64,000 bases of DNA from Anaerohalosphaeraceae bacterium (GTDB lineage: Bacteria > Planctomycetota > Phycisphaerae > Sedimentisphaerales > UBA12454): assembly GCA_021108375.1 (NCBI GenBank), contig JAIORA010000012.1, positions 222,138 through 286,137 on the forward strand, written 5' to 3'. Numbering within the stretch: the stretch's first letter is position 1; each line of letters opens with the position of its first letter. The translations under genes and the position numbers were made by a program. Shown here one piece after another: positions 27,498-34,776 of this stretch. Under the pieces are notes generated by a model. The model did no database searches. It was not told the origin of the DNA and saw only the letters and a list, made by a program, of their open reading frames with translations.

Positions 27498-28655
27498 TTG
27501 AAAATTGTGCATATTATAACTCGTTTAATTCTCGGCGGTGCGCAGGAGAATACTTTAATCACCTGCGCAGAACTCGCCGCGCGCGGGTATGATGTAACTT
27601 TAATTACCGGCCCGGCTCTCGGCCCTGAGGGTGGACTGTTTGCTCAGACCAAAAACGCAAATTTCAAAACTATTGTAATCGACTCACTCCGCAGAGAAAT
27701 CAATCCGCTGTTCGACATCCCCGCTTATAAAGAAATAAAAAAACATCTCAAGAATATCGCCCCCGACATCGTTCACACCCATTCTGCTAAAGCCGGCATA
27801 CTCGGTAGGTTCGCGGCGCATAAGTTAAACCTTCGACCAAAAATTATTCATTCGGTTCACGGACTGTCCTTCCACGAATATCAAAACAGCCTGCTCAACA
27901 AATTTTATATCGCTGTCGAAAAAGCTGCTGCAAAAAAAACGGATGCTTTTATTTGTGTTGCCGATGAGATGACGAAAAAATCTATTGCTGCCGGCATTGG
28001 TAAGCCGGGACAATATACTACCGCATATTCTGCTATCGATGTCGATGCGTTCAGCAATCCACTGCCCGATGAACAGATAAACAATTTCCGCAAAAAATAT
28101 GATATAGCTCCAGATGCAACCGTGCTTGTTACTATCGCACGACTCTTTAATCTTAAAGGCCACAAATACATTATTGAGTCCGCAAAAATTTTGGCGAAAG
28201 AATATCCGAATCTTGTTTGGCTTTTTGTAGGCGATGGCCTTTTGAAACAAAAACTGAAAGACCAAATCGCCTCCGCTGGCTTAGAAAATAATTTCAGGTT
28301 TACCGGCCTGCTCCCGATTACTGATATGCCATTGGTTTTGCAGTCATCAGATATACTTGTGCATTGTTCGCTGCGTGAGGGTTTGGCCAGAGTTTTGCCG
28401 CAGGCGATGGCAGCGGGAGTGCCAGCGGTTAGTTTCGATATTGACGGCGCAAAGGAAGTAATAAATAATGATACCGGCCGATTGGTCCAGCCGAAAAATA
28501 TCGAGCAGTTAATCACAGCTTGCAGCGAGCTGATAGAAAATAAACAGTTGCAAAACCAGCTCGGTCAGACCGGCAGGGCGTTAGTCAAAAACAAATTCAC
28601 CCCCAAAATAATGGTCGATACTATTGAAAAAGTTTATAAGCTGCGAATTATTTAA
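27498..28655 (+). CDS. Glycosyltransferase family 4
   Basis: A 385-residue GT-B enzyme. The N-terminal half begins IVHIITRLILGGAQENTLITCAELAARGYDVTLITG (the GGAQ loop is typical of GT4). The C-terminal half has the nucleotide-sugar motif CSLREGLARVLPQAMAAGVPAV, an E-x7-type catalytic region. It probably adds a sugar to a polysaccharide or lipid carrier; donor and acceptor are unknown. Translation starts at a TTG one base after the truA stop, implying coupling. Confidence 0.85.
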   Translation: MKIVHIITRLILGGAQENTLITCAELAARGYDVTLITGPALGPEGGLFAQTKNANFKTIVIDSLRREINPLFDIPAYKEIKKHLKNIAPDIVHTHSAKAGILGRFAAHKLNLRPKIIHSVHGLSFHEYQNSLLNKFYIAVEKAAAKKTDAFICVADEMTKKSIAAGIGKPGQYTTAYSAIDVDAFSNPLPDEQINNFRKKYDIAPDATVLVTIARLFNLKGHKYIIESAKILAKEYPNLVWLFVGDGLLKQKLKDQIASAGLENNFRFTGLLPITDMPLVLQSSDILVHCSLREGLARVLPQAMAAGVPAVSFDIDGAKEVINNDTGRLVQPKNIEQLITACSELIENKQLQNQLGQTGRALVKNKFTPKIMVDTIEKVYKLRII

Positions 28656-28874
28656 ACGCTGATTACGCTGTTTTTTTAGCCACAAGACTCAAAGACACAA
28701 ATTTAGATACAGATTTACACAGATTAAAAACAAGATACAGAAAAATGGATACCCGCTTTCGCGGGTATGACAAAAACCTTATCCGGCCGCTTCCGCGGCT
28801 CGGCTATTAGGCGATGGGAAAGTGATAAACCATTTGTGGATACCCCCGGGACAAGATCTGGGGGCTAATTAGCT
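28656..28874. repeat. Palindrome cluster after the glycosyltransferase gene
   Basis: It contains a GCCACA...ACACAG-type spacer repeat near 28679, an inverted GGATACCCGC-tttc-GCGGGTATG hairpin at 28746-28770, a CCGGCCGC/GCGGCTCGG hairpin at 28782-28804, and a CCCCCGG...CTGGGGG palindrome at 28844-28868 abutting nikR. Confidence 0.7.
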
Positions 28875-29291
28875 CTACGCAAGCTCGCCGGTGGCCATAA
28901 CATTCATTCGGCTGAGTTTCACGCCTTTCATAGAGGCTATGTTGTTGCCCAGATTCTCGATTTCTCCAACTTTGCCCTTAAGTATTATTACCTCAAGGCA
29001 GTTGTGATGGTCCAGATGCACGTGGGTAGAGGCAATCACCTGCAATAAATGATTATGCTGGAGGTCAACCAATTTTTGGGGCAGTGCTGTTTCGTGATGG
29101 TCATAGATTAGAAATACGCCTGCAGTGGCCTGTGCTGCCGGGTTTGTCAATCGTTCTTCCGACAGGCGATTCCGAATCAAATCACGAACTGCTTCGGAGC
29201 GGTTCTCATAGCCCTGTTTAGCAATTAATTCATCAAACATAGTAAGCAGCTTTTTGTCCAGCGATACTCCTACTCGCTCGGTTTTACTCAT
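28875..29291 (-). CDS. nikR: Nickel-responsive regulator NikR
   Basis: A 138-residue ribbon-helix-helix repressor. The N-terminal RHH domain (RVGVSLDKKLLTMFDELIAKQGYENRSEAVRDLIRNRL) joins an ACT-like nickel-binding domain. The four square-planar nickel ligands are all present as H79, H90, H92 and C98, a constant +3 offset from E. coli NikR. With nickel bound it should repress metal-uptake genes. It is divergent from the prepilin-ABC transporter operon that begins 162 bp away, which is the probable target. Confidence 0.94.
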   Translation of the reverse strand: MSKTERVGVSLDKKLLTMFDELIAKQGYENRSEAVRDLIRNRLSEERLTNPAAQATAGVFLIYDHHETALPQKLVDLQHNHLLQVIASTHVHLDHHNCLEVIILKGKVGEIENLGNNIASMKGVKLSRMNVMATGELA

Positions 29292-29369
29292 TTTGAGGCC
29301 TCCCGCAAGGTTTTGATTTTCAGCATTTTCAAAAATAACGAATTTTCTCAGATTTTAGCAAATATACCA

Positions 29370-29417
29370 TTGACTTGATAGCACGAATTTGATATTTTTA
29401 TGCAGTGTAGCACGAAT
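29370..29417 (+). promoter_or_regulatory. Promoter with two direct repeats, possible NikR operator
   Basis: TTGACT at 29370-29375 and TATTTT at 29393-29398 (17-bp spacer) form a rightward promoter. The 10-mer TAGCACGAAT occurs at 29379-29388, between the -35 and -10 elements, and again at 29408-29417, just past the likely start site. Centre-to-centre distance is 29 bp. NikR operators are usually inverted half sites, so the link to NikR is inference from position. Confidence 0.45.
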
Positions 29418-29453
29418 CTATAATTGTTATGCGCAGGTGTTAAGCCATAAAAA

Positions 29454-30134
29454 GTGGAAAATAAACCAGCTACAATTTATTTGAGTCGTATTCACGGCGA
29501 TTCCAAAGCTGTTATCGCGGGAGCGGTTCAGCCTGTGGCCGAACGCCGGAACGCTGGCTTTACTCTTGTGGAATTGTTGGTGGTTATTTCCATTATCTCG
29601 CTCCTAATGGGAATTCTCTTGCCGGCTTTAGGACAGGCGCGGGAATTAGCCAAGCGGACGGCCTGCTTGAGTAATCTTAGACAAATTGGCATAGCAACTC
29701 AGTTATATGTGAATGAATATAAATACTATCCTCGTGCCTGGCAGGATACCGAACGCCGGTGGATGGATTTGGTAAAGCCATACATAAGCAAAAAGTCCGG
29801 GGTTTACAGTTGCTCTTCAGACCGCCTGCAAAAAGCAGTTGACTGGGACGCGGAAATAATTCTCAGCTACGGCATCAACTGTTTTAACTTTGCCGGCGAA
29901 CAATACTGTTTTTGGTATGGAGTCAGGGCCGACGACGTAAGCAGGCCCGCTAAAACGATTATCTTTGCGGATTGTACGCCCGGCAAATACTACTGTGGGG
30001 GGGGAAGTTGGAAGCAGCCGGTCAAAAATGTTGACTACAGACATATTAACAATAGCTTTTGTGCGGTTTTTTGTGACGGCCACGTCGAGGCCCTGACAGA
30101 TACCACAAAACAACTCTGGGATGCCTCGCAATGA
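29454..30134 (+). CDS. Type II secretion/type IV pilin-like prepilin (planctomycete H-X-DG type)
   Basis: A 226-residue protein with a prepilin cleavage site [25 protein letters not shown] at residues 35-58. A Cys-containing globular domain follows, ending with [19 protein letters not shown]. This layout (N-methylation helix, DUF1559-like body, terminal H-X-DG) is abundant in Planctomycetes; function is usually unknown. The frame opens with GTG and an unusually long 34-residue pre-sequence, so the true start might lie nearer the cleavage site. It is probably the first gene of the metal-uptake operon facing nikR. Confidence 0.75.
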   Translation: MENKPATIYLSRIHGDSKAVIAGAVQPVAERRNAGFTLVELLVVISIISLLMGILLPALGQARELAKRTACLSNLRQIGIATQLYVNEYKYYPRAWQDTERRWMDLVKPYISKKSGVYSCSSDRLQKAVDWDAEIILSYGINCFNFAGEQYCFWYGVRADDVSRPAKTIIFADCTPGKYYCGGGSWKQPVKNVDYRHINNSFCAVFCDGHVEALTDTTKQLWDASQ

Positions 30135-30179
30135 CAAAATGAATTTTTACAGTAAACCATTAAATTTTTAAGGAGTGAA

Positions 30180-31262
30180 ATGATGAAAGAAAAATGGAAC
30201 AGGATTAGCAAAAGTTTGTGTTTGATTGTAATTCTTGGATTAGTCATACCTTCTTTGGCGATGGCAGGTTTTAATATGCCGGGCTATGATTTGGAGGTAA
30301 TCAAATCGGAGCAGGGGGTAACGAATGCGGCGGTCAGTTTTCAGACTAATTCCGTATGGATAGACTTAACTCCCGACAAACCATATAGCTTCGGTACAGG
30401 TTTTGTGCTGCCGGACGCTAACGAAATAATTTTCGCACGTCTGTATCTGAACGTCTGGGGCGGCTCGAACGAATACACCTGCCAAATCGATACGACAGTT
30501 AATGGCAACGCTATCGATGTTGTCAACATCGGCGGACTCACCGACACCAACCCTACTTATGATCCCAACCAGACGTGCGTGTATGGCTCAGGCTATGGCA
30601 CCTGGCAAGTGGCTTATAGCGGTGTAGCGGAATTGCTTAATCTCGATGGCACTAACAACACCGTCGATGTGAACATAACCGATGACGCGAATGACTTTGA
30701 TGGCCGAACGGTAGATGTTACATTGATGGTTGTGTACAGGGATTACAGCATTGACCACGCTATTGATTATTACTTAGCTGAGGCTGACGGCTATATGAGA
30801 CGCAGTCCCGGAACTCCGAATAGTCCGGCTGAAAGAATCCTTGATATCAATTCGATTAACACTTCCGACATTATAGAGGCCACCTACACCGCTTACTATA
30901 CACACGGAACTAACGGCCAGTTCGACCGTCTCTATTTCAATGGAACACAGTTGGACGGCAATGATGTGGCGGTTGGAGCGATGGGTAAGTACGGCCCCGA
31001 CGTTCTGACTTACGATATAGCCGATGTACTGCTGTCCGATTCAACAGTGCTGTACACGGTGGATGAAGCAGTGGTTGGAAGTCCGTCAGAGTATTCTCTC
31101 AGGGCAAAGATAGGGATTCTGGAAATAAGCCGTCCCTATTGTACAGAGCTAATCTCCGGCGATGTAAACAATGACTGCAGAATAGATTTTATCGACTTTG
31201 CCATAATGGCATCAAATTGGCTTGAATGTAATCTTGAACCTCAAAGTGCCTGCTGGGAGTAA
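30180..31262 (+). CDS. Secreted DUF3344-like surface protein with dockerin-like C-terminus
   Basis: A 360-residue exported protein with signal peptide to about residue 29 (SLAMAG). The body of about 290 residues is beta-rich, with the pattern ARLYLNVWGG...VDVTLMVVYRDYSIDHAIDYYLAEAD...LYFNGTQLDG. It recalls DUF3344 proteins that I associate with methanogen surface proteins. The last 35 residues (SGDVNNDCRIDFIDFAIMASNWLEC) are a single dockerin-like calcium-binding repeat typical of Phycisphaerae. A strong AAGGAG SD precedes ATGATG. Eight bases separate it from the binding-protein gene, so I infer a surface role in capturing the metal or chelate. Confidence 0.6.
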   Translation: MMKEKWNRISKSLCLIVILGLVIPSLAMAGFNMPGYDLEVIKSEQGVTNAAVSFQTNSVWIDLTPDKPYSFGTGFVLPDANEIIFARLYLNVWGGSNEYTCQIDTTVNGNAIDVVNIGGLTDTNPTYDPNQTCVYGSGYGTWQVAYSGVAELLNLDGTNNTVDVNITDDANDFDGRTVDVTLMVVYRDYSIDHAIDYYLAEADGYMRRSPGTPNSPAERILDINSINTSDIIEATYTAYYTHGTNGQFDRLYFNGTQLDGNDVAVGAMGKYGPDVLTYDIADVLLSDSTVLYTVDEAVVGSPSEYSLRAKIGILEISRPYCTELISGDVNNDCRIDFIDFAIMASNWLECNLEPQSACWE

Positions 31263-31270
31263 GCGAATAG

Positions 31271-32194
31271 ATGAGCAGGAAAACGCAAATTATATTAGTC
31301 GCATTAGCAGCTTTGCCGGGTATGGCAGCGGGCCTGTGGCTTGTTGGCGGCCAGGGGGAGGCACGTAGCAAAGAGGCTTATCGAGAAATCAAAGATATGA
31401 CCGGCCGTGTAGTGCAAATTCCGGCTGAGCCTCGGCAGATTCTGAGTTTGTGCAGTTCGGCTACAGATACTATCGTTCGCATTGGTGAAGGTGAGAAAAT
31501 CGCAGCTATTGACGAATACAACCGCATCATTCCCGGCGTTACGGGAGCGACTGTTATTGGAAAGGGCAGTGCAATCTCGCAGGAACAGATTCTGTCCTTA
31601 GGTATCGATTTGGCTTTTATATGGTGGTATCAGGACGATGCGGCCAGCCTGCTCAAAAAACTTTCGGTCCCGACGACTCGTATTCGCAGCGGCAGAGCAA
31701 AGGAAGTGCCTCAAATGATTCGGCTGGTCGGTGAATGTCTCAATTGCTCAATACCCGCTGATAATCTTGCCAACGGCGTGGCTGAATATGTTCGTACCGC
31801 TACTATTGAAAATGCAGGCTCTCAAAAAAAACGGGTGTATCTGGAATTGTATGGGCCTTTCAAAACAGTTGGCAGGGACACATATATCAGCGACCTTATT
31901 GAGCTTGCCGGAGCTGAGAATATCGCTGATGAAGTTTCCGGAAGTTTATTAATCTCTGCCGAGCAGTTAATCGAAACTGCTCCCGATGTTATTTTGTTCG
32001 TAAAAGGTTTTGAAACAGTTAAGTCCATAGCCAGACGCAGCGGTATGGCGAAGATGTTAGCGGTTCAGGACGAGCGGATTTATTCGATGGACCGCTATTG
32101 GCTTGTTGCCGGTGCTGGCCTTCCGGTTGCTGTTGAGAATTTTCGTAAATTTTTAATAAAAAACAAGGCTTCGCATAATAATTCTGAAAGGTAA
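31271..32194 (+). CDS. ABC transporter substrate-binding protein (BtuF/FepB type)
   Basis: A 307-residue periplasmic binding protein of the helical-backbone (TroA/BtuF) class. A signal anchor is followed by the characteristic opening IKDMTGRVVQIPAEPRQILSLCSSATDTIVRIGEGEKIAAIDEY. Later come the QILSLGIDLAFIWWY segment and LLISAEQLIETAPDVILFV. Proteins of this class bind cobalamin, haem, siderophores or metal chelates. The operon context with nikR makes nickel or cobalt in chelated form the best guess, which is inference. Confidence 0.85.
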   Translation: MSRKTQIILVALAALPGMAAGLWLVGGQGEARSKEAYREIKDMTGRVVQIPAEPRQILSLCSSATDTIVRIGEGEKIAAIDEYNRIIPGVTGATVIGKGSAISQEQILSLGIDLAFIWWYQDDAASLLKKLSVPTTRIRSGRAKEVPQMIRLVGECLNCSIPADNLANGVAEYVRTATIENAGSQKKRVYLELYGPFKTVGRDTYISDLIELAGAENIADEVSGSLLISAEQLIETAPDVILFVKGFETVKSIARRSGMAKMLAVQDERIYSMDRYWLVAGAGLPVAVENFRKFLIKNKASHNNSER

Positions 32195-32199
32195 AAATA

Positions 32200-32937
32200 A
32201 TGGCTTTTTACAAAATTACATATAATGAAAAATACAGCTTCGCGACATTGCATAATTACGGCTGTACATTTCATTGCCCTGTTTGCAGCTATAAACTTCG
32301 CAGCGGAGCAAACGGCAGGGCCGGCCACGCTTATCCAAAGCCAAAACAGTTTCTAAGCACTGAAGAAATCAAACAAAAGTTAACGCAGGTGAATATCGAC
32401 ACGCTGTATTTTATGGGCGGCGAACCCACCGTTGCCACCGACCTGCCGGAATTGCTTGATTTTGCCAGGAACACTTTGAAAGTTCGTACCTGTCTGGGCC
32501 ATACCAACGGTTCGCGTCTGTTGATACCGAATCTGGATGGTGCTAATGTCGGCCTTAAAGCCTGGGATGAAAAAACGCATATCGAGTACACCGGCCGTGA
32601 AAAGAAATTTATCTTCGACAACTTCAAGGCTGCATACAATGCAGGGATGGATTTAAAAGCAAACGCGGTATATGTTCCCGGCTTTGTGGACGTTGACCAA
32701 ATCGAGTCGATAGCGGAATGGCTGGCTGCTCTGAGTCCTGAGATTCCATTTCATATTATGGGCTACATCCCTGTTCCGGGACAGAGTTTCCAACGTCCAA
32801 CGATTGAGCAGATGTCGTATGCTGTCGATACCTGTCGCAAACATCTTGAAAACGTCCACTGTTCTCATTTGAGTAGTGAACAGGCGTTAAACCTTTCTGA
32901 ACGGGATGACCGTTTTGAGGTCAGGCGCATTGCGTAA
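32200..32937 (+). CDS. Radical SAM protein in the NikR-linked uptake operon
   Basis: A 245-residue radical SAM enzyme with cluster cysteines C22, C26 and C29 (GCTFHCPVC) and the SAM-binding GGEPT at residues 73-77. It also has a GLKAWDEKTHIEYTG segment and the late barrel segment NAVYVPGFVDVDQIESIAEWL. It resembles pyruvate formate-lyase-activase-like proteins in size, but no glycyl-radical enzyme is nearby. The start follows the binding-protein gene by 5 bp, and the end overlaps or abuts the permease, so it is clearly part of the transport operon. A radical SAM enzyme inside a metal ABC operon suggests modification or synthesis of a metal ligand; function unknown. Confidence 0.85.
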   Translation: MAFYKITYNEKYSFATLHNYGCTFHCPVCSYKLRSGANGRAGHAYPKPKQFLSTEEIKQKLTQVNIDTLYFMGGEPTVATDLPELLDFARNTLKVRTCLGHTNGSRLLIPNLDGANVGLKAWDEKTHIEYTGREKKFIFDNFKAAYNAGMDLKANAVYVPGFVDVDQIESIAEWLAALSPEIPFHIMGYIPVPGQSFQRPTIEQMSYAVDTCRKHLENVHCSHLSSEQALNLSERDDRFEVRRIA

Positions 32938-32956
32938 ATCGAACGGAGAAATATCA

Positions 32957-33982
32957 ATGACCTCTGCCTCGCGAACAAAATGGTTAATGGGCTTTCTGTT
33001 AACAGCAACGCTTGTTGCTATGTTGATTTCTTTGATGCTGGGAAGTGTCGCGATTCCGCCCGGTCAGGTTTTGGGGCGTTGTTTGGCGGCGCTGAAAGGA
33101 CAGATGTCAAATGACGCAGTGGATAGAATCCTGTTTGCCACAAGGCTTCCGAGGATAATCCTGGCTGCGGCGGTTGGCTCCGCTTTGGCGATGGCGGGGC
33201 TGGCAGCGCAGACATTATTTCGCAATCCTTTAGCCAGTCCATATATTGTAGGCGTTTCCAGCGGCTCTGCCGTCGGAGCTGTCGCGGCGATGCTGTTAGT
33301 TAACACAACAGCAGCTATTACCTTTGCCGCAGTACCGGCGTTCAGCATAGTCAGCGGATTGCTGGTAACGGCTATCGTTTTTCTGCTTGGTCGTCGGGGA
33401 GAAAATTTTGGGTACGGCTTACTGCTTGCCGGCATTGCTATTGGCGCGTTATGCTCATCCGTAACAGCGGGAGCTTTATATCTGGCTGGCGAAAGATTGC
33501 AAAATCTCGTCTTTTGGTTGATGGGAGGATTTTGGCGGGCCAACTGGTACCACACCCTGTTGATGCTGCCCGTGTCAGTATGCGGACTTATCACGCTGAT
33601 TATACTTGCCCCCGCAATGAATGTGGCTCTGGCCAGCGACCGTTCAGCTCAGGACCTGGGCCTGAACATTAAAAAATTACAAAAGTTACTCCTTGTTCTT
33701 ATCGCATTGGAAACTGCTTTGGCCGTGAGCTTGACAGGCATCATCGGATTTGTCGGGCTAATCGTGCCGCACCTGCTTCGCTTGGTTGTTGGCGCCGACC
33801 ATAACCGTTTAGTTCCAGCTACGGCGATCGGCGGAGCGCTTCTGATGGTTCTTGCCGACACATTGGCTCGCACGCTTGCCGCCCCGGCAGAGATACCGGT
33901 TGGCATACTCACCGCAATGGTGGGCGCACCCGTATTCTTATGGTTATTGCAACGACGAAATTTAGGAAGCTCAGTTGTATGA
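32957..33982 (+). CDS. FecCD-type ABC transporter permease
   Basis: A 341-residue membrane protein with about nine to ten helices and family motifs RLPRIILAAAVGSALAMAGLAAQTLFRNPLASPYIVGVSSGSAVGA and GLIVPHLLRLVVGADHNRLVPATAIGGA split over the sequence. It forms the channel for chelated metal import. I chose the ATG at 32957, preceded by a GGAG SD, rather than the in-frame start at 32906 inside the radical SAM gene. Confidence 0.93.
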   Translation: MTSASRTKWLMGFLLTATLVAMLISLMLGSVAIPPGQVLGRCLAALKGQMSNDAVDRILFATRLPRIILAAAVGSALAMAGLAAQTLFRNPLASPYIVGVSSGSAVGAVAAMLLVNTTAAITFAAVPAFSIVSGLLVTAIVFLLGRRGENFGYGLLLAGIAIGALCSSVTAGALYLAGERLQNLVFWLMGGFWRANWYHTLLMLPVSVCGLITLIILAPAMNVALASDRSAQDLGLNIKKLQKLLLVLIALETALAVSLTGIIGFVGLIVPHLLRLVVGADHNRLVPATAIGGALLMVLADTLARTLAAPAEIPVGILTAMVGAPVFLWLLQRRNLGSSVV

Positions 33983-34746
33983 CAATATCCGTTGAAAATA
34001 TCACGTTCGCATACAGACGCGCCAAGGCGGTACTGCACGGAATAAATCTGGAGCTGAAGCCGGGCACCGTAACTGCCATATTCGGTCCTAACGGCAGTGG
34101 CAAAAGTACATTACTGCGGTGTATGAACGGAACCATCCAGCCTCAATCCGGTTCTGTAACAATTGAAAACCGCAGGGCTGATTCTATGTCTCGTCAGGAA
34201 ATTGCCCGGATGATTGCCGTCGTGCCGCAGGATACGCCTTCGGATATTCCTTTTACCGCCGCGGAAATGGTTATGCTCGGACGTTTTGCCCATCGAACCG
34301 TATGGGACCACGACACTGCTGAAGACCGGGCGATTATGACACAAGTGCTTGCTCGATTAAACGCTTCCGGCCTGACAGACAGACCCTATAATTGTCTCAG
34401 CGGGGGCGAGCGCCAGCGCATTATACTTGCTCGTGCTTTAGCTCAGCAAACGCCCATTATACTGTTCGATGAGCCGGACACCCATCTGGATATTTCTTAT
34501 CGGCTCGAATTTTACCAGCTTATTCGCAAGTTGGCAGAGGAGGGAAAAACGATTCTTATAACCTGCCACGACATCTTTCTTGCGCCAATGTTTGCGGATA
34601 CCGCTATATTATTACAGTACGGGAAGATTCATTCCGCAGGTTCGGCTAATAGCGTACTTACTTCTGATAGTATAGCTGAGGTATTCGGAACATCTATCAG
34701 TATCTCGTGGCAGCAGAACTCATCTTTCGCTGTTTCGCTTGCCTGA
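33979..34746 (+). CDS. ABC transporter ATP-binding protein (FepC/BtuD type)
   Basis: A 255-residue ATPase with Walker A GPNGSGKST, a Q-loop VVPQDTP, signature LSGGERQRI and Walker B IILFDEPDTHLD, plus the switch histidine in ILITCHD. Its ATG overlaps the permease stop (ATGA), giving coupled translation. It is the last gene of the operon, and its stop codon lies only 30 bp before the first CRISPR repeat, so no terminator separates the operon from the array. Confidence 0.94.
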   Translation: MTISVENITFAYRRAKAVLHGINLELKPGTVTAIFGPNGSGKSTLLRCMNGTIQPQSGSVTIENRRADSMSRQEIARMIAVVPQDTPSDIPFTAAEMVMLGRFAHRTVWDHDTAEDRAIMTQVLARLNASGLTDRPYNCLSGGERQRIILARALAQQTPIILFDEPDTHLDISYRLEFYQLIRKLAEEGKTILITCHDIFLAPMFADTAILLQYGKIHSAGSANSVLTSDSIAEVFGTSISISWQQNSSFAVSLA

Positions 34747-34776
34747 ATTAATAGCCGTCTTTGAACGTTATTGTCC

